Below are positions 1 to 10,778 of a stretch of 64,000 nt of DNA, piece by piece. Below the pieces are notes generated by a model. That model ran no database searches. It was given only the letters and a program-made list of their open reading frames with translations, and had not been told where the DNA came from. Within the stretch, counting starts at the first letter, position 1. The number at the start of each line of letters is the position of its first letter. Origin of the DNA: Candidatus Opimibacter skivensis (GTDB lineage Bacteria > Bacteroidota > Bacteroidia > Chitinophagales > Saprospiraceae); the NCBI GenBank assembly GCA_016721905.1, contig JADKHH010000037.1:1-64000 (forward strand), in the 5' to 3' direction. The translations under genes were made by a program, and so were the position numbers.

Positions 1-2568
1 TTAGTGCCGTTGAAGGCGAGGTATATGCTACGTCGACCATGTTTACTACCCCACCTTATGGGCGGCAGCAAAATGGTATGGGATGGAAGACACCCTGATG
101 CTGATAGGTGACTGCAATTGGCCATTTATGTAGCTGGTCTTTCTATAGGCGTCCACTTCTGTTGGTTTTGCTGGTTTTCCTGGCGATGGGCTTACCTTAC
201 TATTTCAAGAAATACAAAACCTGATTTTGGAGGTGATTGCTTCTGGCCATGATTCTCGCAATGATCATCCCAATGCAGAATCTGATCATCGTCGGCGTGC
301 TTCCTTTGGTCCAAAAACGGAATTGTTGATGGTCAATGGACCGGTATGCTCATTCATTCCGGCATATTTCCAACCTTATTGATACTAGGCGCTGCGTCTT
401 TCTTCGGACTCCGATAGGCACGTAAGAATAATAATGGTTCGGCCGAAAGATTGATCGTGTCACTGGTACTGCTCGTGATTAGTTTCAACCATTGGTGTGG
501 TGATCATCAGTTAATGCCAATACTCCAATCAACATGAACGCGCCAAGTGATGCAATGCCTCATTCCCTTCACCTCAACCGTGAACAATACGGTGAAAGCC
601 ATTGCTGAGAGGTCTCATTTCGAAGCAGACCGAATTGATACTGAAAAAGAAGACCATATGGTATTGCAGGTGACGTTTACGAAGTGGTGGATCACAAGCT
701 GACTGACATCTACCGTGATAGAAGATAAATCCTCCTGCCGCGTATCGCTATAGCATTGGCAGCCAGACCGCGCTACCACAAGAGATGGATGGGCGATGAG
801 AAGGCACTCCAACGATGGCCTTCAATCTCGAATTCCTCTCCCGCTACCAGATCAACTGGATGTATTGGGATATTTCATGTGGAATTTTGTCGGAAGAGAA
901 AATGGTGCAGGCCACCGAACCCCGAGAACCCAAAGAGCGGTCACTGGATTTCAGAATTAGTTCCTCTCGACAGCGCGCGCTTGTTTAACATGGAAAAAAT
1001 GCCTGAATCGATGAACAACACAGGCGAGAAACACTATTTCCTTCCTTAATTTTGGTCTTTGGTCTCATCTATCAGTTTGGCAAACGAAGAGAGATTTCAA
1101 CGCGATGCTGATGCTATTCCTGTTAACGGGTCTTGGTATTATCTTTTATTCCAATCAGCCACCAAATGAGCCTCGCGAGAGTGATTACCGTTTTAGTTGG
1201 ATCCTTCCTACCTTCTGTATCTGGATCGGCCTGGCGTTTCGCAGTTACGAGATGCTCAAGACAAGGCTGACCTCATTGGCTCAGCGGCACCCTTATCTGG
1301 CAACAGCTCATGCTGGCACCAGCCATCATGGCTTCAAAATTTTGATGATCCCAGCCGCATGCACCATTATGCATCAAGAGACTACGCCAGCAATTTCCTG
1401 GAATCCCTTGATCCATGCCATCGTGTTTACCTACAGGTGATAATGATACCTACCCATTGTGGTATGCAGGAAGTGGAAGGTATTCGTCGTGATGTGCGAA
1501 TCGTCAACCCTGAGTCTGATGCGGTGGATTGGTATATCGAAGGGTTGAGACGAAAGATAATGATTCGGCACCGATCAAACTGACGATTCCAACAGATGCG
1601 TATCAAAAAATGGTAACGCGCAATCAGTTGTTCTTCTAACGCCTGAAAGAGTTCTCCAAATGAAAATGCCGCTGGATCAGGCGTTACAATTCCTTTCAAA
1701 GATAATCCGCAAACGATTCAGGGAACTAAACTCGGGAGACTTATCTGCCTTCAATAACTTATATTCCTGTTGATCCGGCACGTGCCTAAGTTCAGGTTGG
1801 ATCACGGCAGCAGAAACCGGGAAATCGTGACTAAAATTCCGATCTCTATTGACAAGCAATACATCACCAAAGATCAACTTCGTGGTGCTGGATGTCATCT
1901 GCGGAGTAGCTTGACTGACCGTCCCGTGTTTCTCCGTGACCTGCCAGGAGTCGAAGCTTACTTGAATCTCAATGACTACACCAGATGGAAGGTCTCGGAC
2001 CCGGATTATTCTGTTCGCACCCAGCCAGAAAGAATTCTATATCTATGGAAGCGGTCGGGTGGATACTGAGAAACTCCATGACCGGGTAGTCAACAAATGG
2101 AAGTGGGGTAATTTTGACAAGCAGCGCCTCTATGCTGGACAACAGCGGTGCCAGCGTGCAGGCTCAGAAATGATCATCTGGCGCGCTGCAGAACAAATGG
2201 TGGCTGAAGGAAAACCAGGAAGCATTGATATCACAGATGCTTTCTTTAAAGGCTTCCCACATGAACTTTACCTCTGACGCGAGGACCTTGCCTCATATCA
2301 ATGTATATATCCGGGCAGGAGCTTTTGACAAAGCAAAGAACATATCGGATCCTTGCCAAAGAATCAGCTGAATACATGGCCTTCTTCGACTCGATTGATG
2401 AAGATGACCTCAAATCAGGATTCAATATGGATTACAGGCTCACGAACAATGCAGTCCCTGAAATATTAAAAAATCAAAGACGTTGAATGATGATGCTTTC
2501 ACACAGGAAATGGAAGCGTTACTCGGTCCTTATAACTACGAATGCATTACCGGAATAAACCATCATGA
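1..2568 (+). pseudogene. DUF2723 family membrane protein, 5'-partial and multiply frameshifted
   Basis: The whole stretch encodes consecutive pieces of one protein in changing frames. Recognisable DUF2723 blocks, in order, are SAVEGEVYA (base 4 on), GLSIGVH then LPYYFKKYKT (about 135-222), RWMGDE (785), the TYPLWYA..QEVEGIRRDVRIVN core (about 1450-1510), DWYIEGLRRK, APIKLTIPTDAYQ (about 1570-1605) and a C-terminal helical region up to HYRNKPS. The true stop overlaps the next start as ATGA at 2565-2568. DUF2723 proteins are polytopic and are annotated as protein O-mannosyltransferase-like, but their function is largely unproven. At least ten frame changes are needed. Because the next gene, rpiB, is also broken, sequence error near a contig end seems likelier than genuine decay. 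The family call is firm and the pseudogene status is not. Confidence 0.8.
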
Positions 2569-3031
2569 AAGAGCAAGGTGAAAATAAAACGATTGTGATA
2601 GGTTCTGACCATGCAGGTCATGTCTATAAAGCGGCTATAGCACATTGGCTGAGCCGCAATGGCTATGACATCATTGATGCCGGACCTGATAGTGAAGCAT
2701 CTACAGACTATCCGGATCATGTACATCCGGTAGCAGATGCGAGGTGTGAAGGGATGCATATCTCGGTATCATCCTCTGCGGTTCCGGAAACGGCGCTGCT
2801 ATGACCGCAAATAAACACCAGGGGATCAGGGCGGCATTGTGCTGGAACAATGAACTGGCATCATTAGCCAGGCAGCACAATGATGCTAATATCCTCGCAA
2901 TACCTGCACGTTATGTACCCGAGGCTGTGGCCTTGTCGATGGTCCAGACTTTTCTCGAAACTCCTTTTGAAGGAGGGCGGCATCAGAAGAGGGTGGATAA
3001 AATCCACTGTCGCCTGAAGACTTTGAATTAG
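2565..3031 (+). CDS. rpiB: Ribose 5-phosphate isomerase B, one frameshift
   Basis: RpiB interconverts ribose 5-phosphate and ribulose 5-phosphate in the pentose phosphate pathway. The N-terminal part shows the family opening IGSDHAGH...K and DAGPDSEASTDYPD. After a one-base frame change near 2740-2760 the second part continues YLGIILCGSGNGAAMTANKHQGIRAALC and NILAIPARYV, the diagnostic CGSGNG loop that carries the catalytic cysteine. Total length is about 155 residues, slightly longer than usual for the family. The start overlaps the upstream stop as ATGA, suggesting translational coupling. The break is probably a sequencing indel because everything on both sides is well conserved. Confidence 0.88.
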
Positions 3032-3039
3032 CGAGCAGT

Positions 3040-3160
3040 TAAAAGTGAGCAGTTAAAGGTTTAGAAGGGTTGATATTTTTTGCTTTGCGAAAATATAAAA
3101 CCCTTCCCCCTACAAACCTACTCACAACTCACCTCACAACTCACGATTCATCGATTCATA
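3040..3160. repeat. Spacer with short direct repeats (GAGCAGTTAAA and CTCACAA words)
   Basis: The rpiB-M28 spacer holds two copies of a GAGCAGTTAAA word and then CTCACAA-like heptamers. The same CTCACAA vocabulary recurs in at least six other spacers of this window. No gene is apparent. Confidence 0.6.
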
Positions 3161-3163
3161 AAT

Positions 3164-4736
3164 ATGAAAATCATTCTCGGTCTCTTATTTTTCATCTCTT
3201 CAACAATTGGTTGCACAGCACAACGATGTCAGCGAACAACTGGCGCGGAGTATTGAAAGTAAGTCGATGAAAGAGCATGTCTACACGCTGGCATCAAAGG
3301 ACTTTCAGGGCAGAGAAACAGGTAAAGAGGGCAATTTTAAGGCAGCAGATTATATCGCAGGGCAACTAACTGCTTATGGCATCCCTCCTATATCCGGTGA
3401 TTCCGATCACTTTCAGGAAGTCAGTTTTACAACCTTCAAATGGGAGAATATTCAACTTTCCGTGTCCGGTGAGGCTGTTGAGCATCTGAAAGAATACATA
3501 GCTATACCCCAGCATTTTCCCGTGCAGACAGGTCCTATCGGCATCAGCTCGATGGTATTTCTTGGATATGGCATAGACGATGAGGCTTATTCAGATTATG
3601 AAGGTGTAGATGTCAGAGGAAAACATCTGCTTGTTTATGCAGGTGAGCCGCGCGATTTAAACGACAATTTCAGGTTGACCGGATCTGATTCTATTTCCGA
3701 ATGGTCGTACGATCCATACTATAAAATCGAAGCTGCTAAAAAAGCAGGCGCTGCATCACTCTGGATTATTGAAAATGATTTCAGGCAAATGGTGATGTAC
3801 GCCAGGAGGGAATTGCTGACAGGCGCCACACTCATGGAAACACCGGAACAACTAGATACCTACCTTCCACTTGTATCAATATCACCAGCGCTAGGTCAGA
3901 AGCTTGCAGGAAAAAAAGTAAATAAGATCATCAGGCTGCGTGATAAAATCACAAAGACAGGAAAGCCTCAGCACACGACGATACCTGTCGACCTACAATT
4001 GAATGCAGTACACCAAATCAAATCCACACCAAGTGTCAATGTCCTCGGTTATATAGAAGGTTCAGACCCTGATTTAAAAGATGAGGTGGTCATTGTTTCC
4101 GCCCACTTCGATCATCTCGGCATGCGGGGCAATGATATATACTTCGGTGCCGATGACAATGCTTCCGGCACCAGCGCCGTACTTGAAATAGCTCAAGCCT
4201 TTGCACAAGCCAAAGCGAATGGTCAAGGCCCCAAAAGAAGTGTGCTGTGCATGCTGATGACTGGCGAAGAAAAAGGATTACTTGGTTCTCAATATTATGT
4301 AGAACATCCCATTTTTTCACTTGAACAAACGGTGGCGGATGTCAACATCGATATGATCGGCAGAGTAGATGAGCAACATGCGGATTCAAACTACACCTAT
4401 GTCATTGGGGCAGACCGACTGAGCACGGAGCTTCACGATATCAATGAAGCCGTCAATTCAAAGTACACCAAACTATTCCTCGATTACACCTTCAACATGG
4501 ATAGTGATCCAAACCGTTTTTATTACCGTTCAGATCATTACAATTTTGCAAAAAATAACATCCCGGTCATCTTCTATTTCTCCGGCGTGCATGCTGACTA
4601 TCACCGCCCGAGTGATACCCCGGATAAAATCATGTACGAAAAAGCAGAGACGATCGCCCGGCTAGCCTTCCACACCACCTGGGAGCTCGCCAACCGTGAC
4701 GAGCGGATTAAAGTGAATGTCACTGGCAGGAACTAA
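3164..4736 (+). CDS. M28-family zinc aminopeptidase lipoprotein with PA domain
   Basis: The mature protein contains a protease-associated-type insert and the M28 zinc peptidase core: SAHFDHLG (zinc His/Asp), FGADDNASG (bridging Asp), TGEEKGLLGS (catalytic and zinc Glu), VNIDMIGR (zinc Asp) and YHRPSDTPDKI (zinc His). Such proteins are exported aminopeptidases. The continuous frame reaches up only to a TTG at 3207. The natural start is the ATG at 3164, which encodes a lipoprotein signal MKIILGLLFFISSTIGC in another frame, so one indel is needed around 3215-3230. Spacing to rpiB is 132 nt of repeat-rich DNA. A long palindrome 35 nt downstream probably terminates it. Confidence 0.88.
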
Positions 4737-4770
4737 GGGCAAGGAGCAAGGAGCAAAGGGCATGATAATC

Positions 4771-4828
4771 TTCAAAGAAAAAAGGTAGGGGTTCAAAATT
4801 TTGAACCCCTACCTTTTTTCTTTGAAGA
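4771..4828. terminator. Perfect 58-nt palindrome, probable bidirectional terminator
   Basis: Two 29-nt arms (4771-4799 and 4800-4828) are exact reverse complements with no spacer. The outer part is A-rich on the left and T-rich on the right, and the core is GGGGTTCAAAATTTTGAACCCC split at the centre. It lies between two convergent genes (the M28 peptidase and nadB), where one hairpin can end both transcripts. A second palindrome of the same design is at 57806-57871. Confidence 0.8.
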
Positions 4829-4976
4829 ATTTAGTCTTTCATGGAACGGGTATCACATCATTCTTTTTTTTAAAGAACGTTCGTCGTAGGCTTTGCCTAG
4901 GATGTGAAAAGTCATCTAAATCTGTAACTGAGCATAAAGCATCTACAGTCATCCTCCAGGCTGCATTTAACAATCC

Positions 4977-5031
4977 ACCTCACGTCTCACGATTCACGCC
5001 TCACGATCCACGTCTCACAACTCACAACTCA
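4977..5031. repeat. Heptamer-like CTCACGA/CTCACAA array abutting the nadB stop
   Basis: Repeated CTCACG[A/T/C] and CTCACAA words run directly into the minus-strand TGA of nadB at 5029-5031. The array belongs to the dispersed short-unit family discussed in the findings. Confidence 0.6.
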
Positions 5032-6638
5032 CATCAACGTTTCCTCCCGATGATCCAGCAAATCCGGAAAATCAGTCGTGTAATGCAGCCCCCTGCTTTC
5101 ATGTCGCATAGATGCAGAGCGCGTGACGAGATAAGCAATCGTAATGAGATTGCGTAGCTCGCATAGCTGGGGAGAAAGTGTTGTTGTATTGTATAGGTTT
5201 TCGGTTTCGCTGTATAGCAGCCACAACCTGTCAAGAGCTCTTTGCAAACGGACATTGGACCGTACGATACCTACATAGCTGCTCATGATATCCTTCAACT
5301 CCTTCCAGCTCTGCGTGATGAGGACCATTCCTTTGGATCCGTGGTACCCATGGCATCCCAGTCAGGAATTCCTTCTTTATAAGTGTATTGATCAATACTC
5401 TCGATCACATCCACTGCAATATTATGTGCGTATACCAGGCCCTCCAATAAAGAATTAGAGGCAAGGCGATTAGCTCAATGTAATCCAGATGCTGTGCATT
5501 CACCTGCAGCATAGAGGCGGTTGATAGAGGTCTTACCGATCTTGTCAACTAATATCCCTCCACAGAAATAATGACAAGCCGGCACCACCGGAATCATTTG
5601 AGTAGCTACATCAATGCCTTCTTCGAGGCATTTGTCGTAGATGTTTGGAAAGTGCTTCTTAAATCCTTCCATTTCCAGATGACGACAATCCAGATATACA
5701 TATTCATCCCCACGTATCTTCATTTCGTTGTCAATCGCGCGGGCTACGATATCTCTGGGAGCAAGGCTTTTACGCTCGTCATACTTGTGCATAAATTCTG
5801 CTCCATCTCTCGTGCGTAGCACACCTCCGTATCCGCGCACAGCTTCGGAAATCAGGAAGGCCTGACTTTCTACCGCAGGGTTGTACAATGCAGTTGGATG
5901 AAATTGCACAAACTCCATATTGCTCATGCGGCCTTTTGCACGATACATCATAGCCATGCCATCCCCTGTAGCAATGATTGGATTAGTCGTTGCGCGATAG
6001 ATTTGCCCGGCCCCTCCAGTAGCAACCACTGTCACCCTGGCCAGGTGGGTCTCAACATCAAGATTGTTTTTGTCAAGGGCATAGACCCCATAACATTCTA
6101 TATCCGGATGGACCCGGGTGATATTATACCCCAAATGATGTTGCGTCAGGAAATCGATTGAAAAACAATTTTCCAGAATTTGAATATTGGGCAGCTGGTT
6201 TGATTTTTCAACAAGGGTGCGTTGGATCTCCCATCCGGTGATGTCCTTATAATGCAGGATCCGGTTTTCACTGTGACCTCCTTCGCGCCCCAGGTCATAT
6301 TCTCCTCCCTTTTCTTTATCAAACCGGGTGCCCCACTCGATCAACTCGCGGACCCTGACAGGGCCTTCTTCCACGACCATCCTGACGACTTCCTCATTGC
6401 ACAAACCATCTCCGGCGTCTAGTGTGTCAGCTATGTGTTTTGCATCCGTATCGATTTTTTCATTCCATACAGCCGCTACTCCACCTTGTGCATAGCGGGT
6501 GTTGCTTTCATTTGCGACCGCTTTGGTCAGCACGGTGATCTTTAGATCCGGCCTTGCTTCGGCTATCTTGATCGCACATGTCAGTCCGGCGATCCCGGAG
6601 CCGAGGATCAGGACGTCTGTCTTTTTTGCTTCACCCAT
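5029..6638 (-). CDS. nadB: L-aspartate oxidase, two frameshifts
   Basis: NadB oxidises L-aspartate to iminoaspartate with FAD, the first step of NAD synthesis. The N-terminal FAD-binding motif VLILGSGIAGLTCAIKIAE sits at residues 9-27, followed by NTRYAQGGVAA, the FHPTALYNP region and the flavoprotein motif CGGILVD...RLYAAGE. The reading frame breaks near 5474, continues as ANRLASNSLLEGLVYAH in a second frame, and breaks again near 5325 into the C-terminal helical domain, which ends with the typical ESRGLHYT-DFP. The full length of about 535 residues matches the family. No nadA or nadC is adjacent. Both breaks look like single-base indels. Confidence 0.9.
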
Positions 6639-6660
6639 GGATCAAATATAGGGCGGAATG

Positions 6661-6712
6661 GCAGAACGGCAGAAGGGCTGAAGAGGCTTAAGAAGCCAAA
6701 GAGGCCAAAAGG
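6661..6712. repeat. Degenerate nonamer-like array (GCTGAAGAG/GCCAAAGAG)
   Basis: The array has GGCAGAACGGCAGAAGGGC followed by several 9-nt words of the type G-C-T/C-N-A-A-G-A-G. The same words recur at 19384-19440 and 19498-19556, and as reverse complements at 11040-11135. The rest of the 6639-6879 spacer contains the CTTTGCGCCTTTGCGACTTTGCG word string but no gene. Confidence 0.55.
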
Positions 6713-6879
6713 CAATAACACTTTGTGCTAATTCTCCATGTTCCCCGTGCTCTATCCCGCTACATTCCTGAGGCATGACGGGATCTGCGCTGCGCTACGA
6801 CGTGCGAAACCAACTTTGCGCCTTTGCGACTTTGCGTGAAAATTATTAGTTTACTTTGTCCCAACACAAACCTGTCCCA

Positions 6880-8058
6880 ATGAGAATCGCCCTGAACGCA
6901 CGACATATGCTGGTAGATCGCCTCGAAGGCGTAGGCATCGTCACCGACGAAGTCATGGGCCGCATGGCGAGATCACATCCGGAGGATCAGTTTGATTATT
7001 ATTTCGACCGCAAATTTGATCAGCGGTTTGTGCACAGCACCAATGTGGCCCCGCATACGAAACATCCTGTCACGAGGCTGCCGATCCTGATCCGCTATTG
7101 GCTCGATCATCCGGTGAGGAAAGATGTCGTAAAACAAAAAGCAAATGTCTTCTTCAGCCCCGATGGATTTATTCCATTGGGCATGGGCATCCCTAAGGTT
7201 TCGATGGTGCATGATGTGGCGTATCTCCGTTATCCTGAACACTTGCAACCACGCATCAGATCGTTTTATAATAAATGGATGCCGCGATATCTGGCGTATA
7301 CAGATCACATCATCACGGTATCCGAATTTTCCAAAAGCGAAATCATCGCCGGATACAATATCCCTGCTGATAAAATATCAGTGGTGTACAATGGTATCAC
7401 TGACGCATACAAACCAGTCAGTGAAGAACAAAAGAAATTAACAAGAGACCGTTATACCAAGGGCCGTCCGTACTTTGTTTATCTCGGCGCCATTCATCCG
7501 CGGAAAAATATACTGACGCTCGTCAAGGCATTTGAACAATTCAAATCATCACATCCTTCCGAGCATCAATTGGTACTGGCAGGTCGTGCATCATGGCATA
7601 CAGAGGAAGTATTTAAGGCCATCGCTGAAAGCAAATGGAAAGACGCTATTCATCTTCCTGGATATATCGCTACCGCTGATGCAACTTCGCTGGTGGCTAG
7701 TGCTGAAGCCATGATCTATCCGAGCCTGTACGAAGGCTTTGGTTTGCCGCTTGTAGAAGCGATGGCGTGCGGTGTCCCGGTGATCTGCAGCAACGTCTCG
7801 TCTCTCCCTGAAGTGGCCGGCAATGCAGCTCTTCTCTTTGAACCAAATGACGTTGGTCAGTTAGCACAACATATGAAGACCATTGTAGAAGAAGAATCGT
7901 TGAGAAAAGAATTGATCACCCTGGGTCATGAACGCAGCAAGTATTTTTCCTGGGACATTGCAGCTGCGCAGGTGTATGAAATATTGGGAAGATTTGCAAA
8001 AATGAATTTAGGTATCCAGACCCAAAACATGACTTTTTCCGATTATAATCGCAAATAG
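6880..8058 (+). CDS. GT4-family glycosyltransferase
   Basis: This is a 392-residue GT-B enzyme with an N-terminal acceptor domain (RIALNARHML...GVGIVTDEV) and a C-terminal nucleotide-sugar domain with YLGAIHPRKNI, the EGFGLPLVEAMACGVPVI motif (the EX7E region) and SSLPEVAGNAALL. It probably adds a sugar to a surface glycan or lipid, but the donor and acceptor cannot be read from the sequence. The frame can be extended to a TTG at 6856, but TTACTTTG at 6851-6858 resembles a Bacteroidota -7 box, and the ATG at 6880 opens the conserved MRIALNARH, so 6880 is chosen. It is not close to the other polysaccharide genes. Confidence 0.85.
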   Translation: MRIALNARHMLVDRLEGVGIVTDEVMGRMARSHPEDQFDYYFDRKFDQRFVHSTNVAPHTKHPVTRLPILIRYWLDHPVRKDVVKQKANVFFSPDGFIPLGMGIPKVSMVHDVAYLRYPEHLQPRIRSFYNKWMPRYLAYTDHIITVSEFSKSEIIAGYNIPADKISVVYNGITDAYKPVSEEQKKLTRDRYTKGRPYFVYLGAIHPRKNILTLVKAFEQFKSSHPSEHQLVLAGRASWHTEEVFKAIAESKWKDAIHLPGYIATADATSLVASAEAMIYPSLYEGFGLPLVEAMACGVPVICSNVSSLPEVAGNAALLFEPNDVGQLAQHMKTIVEEESLRKELITLGHERSKYFSWDIAAAQVYEILGRFAKMNLGIQTQNMTFSDYNRK

Positions 8059-8090
8059 TTATAACTTTTAGCGATTACGATCGCAAAAAG
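8040..8090. promoter_or_regulatory. Candidate TA operator: two 19-bp direct repeats
   Basis: CGATTATAATCGCAAATAG (8040-8058) and CGATTACGATCGCAAAAAG (8072-8090) match at 16 of 19 positions and start 32 bp apart, about three helical turns. Each contains a palindromic or near-palindromic GATTAnnATC core. They lie 60-110 bp upstream of the antitoxin start, as expected for autoregulation by an antitoxin or toxin-antitoxin complex. The first copy overlaps the stop of the glycosyltransferase gene. Confidence 0.5.
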
Positions 8091-8148
8091 TACTGAAACC
8101 CGGTTTTTAGACCTGCAAATCGTATTAACTTTATCCAAAATAAATCCT

Positions 8149-8331
8149 ATGCTTACCAAAGCGCAGCTGAATAAGACAATATTAGATCTCCCAGATACCT
8201 TCTCAATTGATGAACTGATTGACAAACTAATCTTTATAGAAAAAGTGGAAGCTGGGATGGCTCAATCTGTTGAAGGGAAAGTCATTTCTAATGAAGATGT
8301 TAAAAAAATAATTGATAAATGGTCAGCGTAG
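8149..8331 (+). CDS. Putative antitoxin of a ParE/RelE-type module
   Basis: This is a 60-residue acidic, helical protein. Its central DELIDKLIFIEKVEAGMAQS resembles the small antitoxin components that pair with ParE/RelE toxins. Identification rests mainly on position: the gene directly precedes and overlaps (13 nt) a clear ParE/RelE toxin gene. It would neutralise the toxin by binding it and probably represses the operon through the two direct repeats upstream. No folded DNA-binding domain can be assigned by eye. Confidence 0.72.
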   Translation: MLTKAQLNKTILDLPDTFSIDELIDKLIFIEKVEAGMAQSVEGKVISNEDVKKIIDKWSA

Positions 8332-8615
8332 TCTGGACGGAGATATCAATTGAGGATTTGAAGGAGATATTTGACTTTATTGCAGCTGATTCTAACCGTT
8401 ACGCCACCATTACCGTAGATAAAATTTATCACCGTGTGGAGTCAATCGCTGCCAGCCCATATATAGGCAGAGTTGTCCCTGAGATTAATGAAAAGACTAT
8501 TAGAGAACTTATTGTTGGAACTTATAGGGTTATCTACAGGATCAAGAATGATCATCAAATAGATATCCTTAGGATATATCATTCTGCTCGTCTGCTGGGC
8601 AGAGATAAATTATAG
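8319..8615 (+). CDS. ParE/RelE superfamily toxin
   Basis: This 98-residue protein has the ParE/RelE pattern: SVVWTEISIEDLKEIFDFIA near the N-terminus, then RVESIAASPYIGRVVPE, the core strand pair IRELIVGTYRVIYRIKN and the C-terminal IDILRIYHSARLL. ParE-type members poison gyrase, while RelE-type members cut ribosome-bound mRNA. The sequence looks nearer to ParE, but activity cannot be settled here. The ATG at 8319 lies inside the antitoxin gene, giving tight co-expression. Confidence 0.85.
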   Translation: MVSVVWTEISIEDLKEIFDFIAADSNRYATITVDKIYHRVESIAASPYIGRVVPEINEKTIRELIVGTYRVIYRIKNDHQIDILRIYHSARLLGRDKL

Positions 8616-8663
8616 TGTCCTTAATCATTTTTGACCAGGGATTACATTTACCTGGTATGCCAC

Positions 8664-10519
8664 TCACTCCGGCACCGTTGTAGCCCCCAACCCGATCCGC
8701 ATCCTCCGGTAATTGACCTTTTCAATATCATCGATCTTGTACAGGATTGTCCTGCCATTTGAATCACGATCATATTGGGTACCATATACCTGTGGCTCAC
8801 CCTTGGTGATGCACAACTTATCCGTCATCTTGGCAAACACATCCCACTCGGCTTCTCCCTCCATGCACAAGTTTTTGACCACTGGGAGGTATCGTTCAAA
8901 TGTCAGGCTGTCAAAGTGGTGAAGGATGATGTACCCAACTGCCCTTGATTGTCTCCTGCCGACTTTTGAAATCTCAGGATATCCGTTCTGGTCAAGATAT
9001 TTTTGGATGGCGAGAAAATTGAGTGAATCCTTCTGATTGAAAAGATGCTCTGTGCGTTTAAATTCTGGCAATACTACAGTATCAATCTCCTCTATATATC
9101 CATTGAGAGAATAGGGTGAATACGTTCGGTATTTCTGATCTTCGAAATACAAAGAATCCAGATAGAAGGCACTCTTGGCATCAGGGTATAAGGAATATCC
9201 TTTCTTCACATCTGCTACTAATGGCTTCCAATACATACTTCGCTTCAACTTAAGCAAGCGAGGATCTACGAGCATTTCCACCCGTTTGGCTATCGGCACC
9301 ATCTTAATCCATCTTATAAACTGGATATTGGCTTTTCCAAGACTGTCGGACTGCAGGTATTCCAATCCCTTGCGATAAAAGAGCTGCGGAATAGAAATAT
9401 CTGAGGTACGGATGGTGGTCCTCCTGTTCTGCAACCTTCCTGTGGATGTTGCATTGTCTGCTATAGGATATGCGCTGCCAAGTCCAAAAGTGAGCATGCT
9501 TTGTTTATTGATCTCATACTTCTCATGGAGATAATTACTTACACTTTCTGCCCTTGATTTAGAAAGGATGATATTTTCTGCTGTCTCAGTGTCCGTGTGA
9601 CCTATGATGACAAATATTTTATCCTTTCGCTCCAGGTTAGCTTGATAAAAACTATCCAATTCAAGCTGATCATTTGCATCAAGTGTTGATGAATTTGATT
9701 CAAATCGTAGATCGAGGGAGGTGACAGAATTCAGGATTCTCTGTTTGTTTTCCTTTTCAAAATATTCGCAGTAGGGTGTGGGATGAATGTCTGCTGAAAG
9801 AGAATCTTCATTGACTTTTTGCACGCTAACATTATCTACATAATAATCCATGAGATTGTACAACCCTCGGTACAAAGATTGAAAAGCGGAATCCCGAAAC
9901 ATACCAATAGTCAGATACTGCAGAGAACATAATGCCCTGATATGCCATTTGATTTCTGTCCATTGACCCGGCACGACCCTGCCAGCAAAAAAATACTCAG
10001 TGGAAATCATTGTTGCGTGATCAGGTTTGGGATTTCTTGTCGTGTTAGGTACATCCCGATCCTTGTATACATAGCAGTGTCTGCTGCTGGATTTACTTTG
10101 TAATAGACCCACATAGAAACTTCATAGACCTCACCCAACTCAAGAGGTTGAAGCAGTTTAGTTTTAAGATAAGAAGTACATCCTGTATCACCAACAGGGC
10201 AACTCTCTTCATAATTAATTTTAACCATTGCCCGGCCATCCAAAACATTCATTGTATCAAACTTGTAAAAACTTACTCGGTTCATTCCCTCGTAGCCATA
10301 TCTTTTAATAATATCCTTATGACAATATGCGGCTGACCAATCGTTATGCTCCTTCCAGTTAGAAATATGCGCAGCAGAAGCGTTTGGTAAATAAACTGAA
10401 AAATCAAAGGGAGAGTGATTTTCAAAACCTCCATTGGGGACAAGGTTCTGGGAGTACATCCAGATTGATTGACAGCAGAGAATAAATGCAATCAGGTTTC
10501 TTAGGGCAACGTTATACAT
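8664..10519 (-). CDS. OmpA-family outer membrane protein with N-terminal carbohydrate-binding-like domain, one frameshift
   Basis: The N-terminal half begins with a signal peptide (MYNVALRNLIAFILCCQSIWMYSQ) and a jelly-roll-like region starting NLVPNGGFENHSPFD. Past the middle is an OmpA C-terminal peptidoglycan-binding domain (LDLRFESNSSTLDANDQLELDSF, IIGHTDTE, SKSRAESVSNYL, GLGSAYPIADN, GRLQNRRTTI). After it come about 230 further residues of unrecognised sequence, which is unusual because OmpA domains are normally terminal. The frame breaks around 10010-10050, and the two pieces together give about 615 residues. It lies 4 nt downstream of a small secreted-protein gene and is probably co-transcribed with it. 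Confidence 0.75.
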
Positions 10520-10523
10520 AAGC

Positions 10524-10778
10524 TTAAACCGAATGAAAATAATTCGAATACAACACCGACCGATCCCACCAAGGCAATGAAGGATTTTGTAATTCCGTCT
10601 GCGTTAAGACCAACAAATTTCTTTCAAGATTAAAATTAGTACCTATGGAATCCAATAGGGGATAATGGACTGGGAAAGAGTCCTGACTATTAGGACTTGC
10701 CGATAATTTGTCCATCAAGCCAGACAAGAGCATTACACTTATGAGGAGAAGGGTTTTTCGCATCCATTTTAAACGCAT
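10524..10778 (-). CDS. Small secreted protein, unknown function
   Basis: This 84-residue protein has a basic N-terminus and a hydrophobic stretch (KTLLLISVMLLSGLMDKLSA) that looks like a signal peptide, followed by about 55 residues with no recognisable domain. It ends 4 nt before the OmpA-family gene on the same strand, so the two probably form an operon. It could also be the remnant of a longer gene, since nearby genes carry indels. Confidence 0.5.
   Translation of the reverse strand: MRLKWMRKTLLLISVMLLSGLMDKLSASPNSQDSFPVHYPLLDSIGTNFNLERNLLVLTQTELQNPSLPWWDRSVLYSNYFHSV

Noticed and set aside
1..2568. UPF0182 or transglutaminase-like protein
   Set aside because: Blocks such as the TYPLWYA/QEVEGIRRDVRIVN core and GLSIGVH fit DUF2723 better.
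4801..5157. 118-codon open frame after the M28 gene
   Set aside because: It reads through a terminator palindrome, a heptamer array and the antisense of the nadB end.
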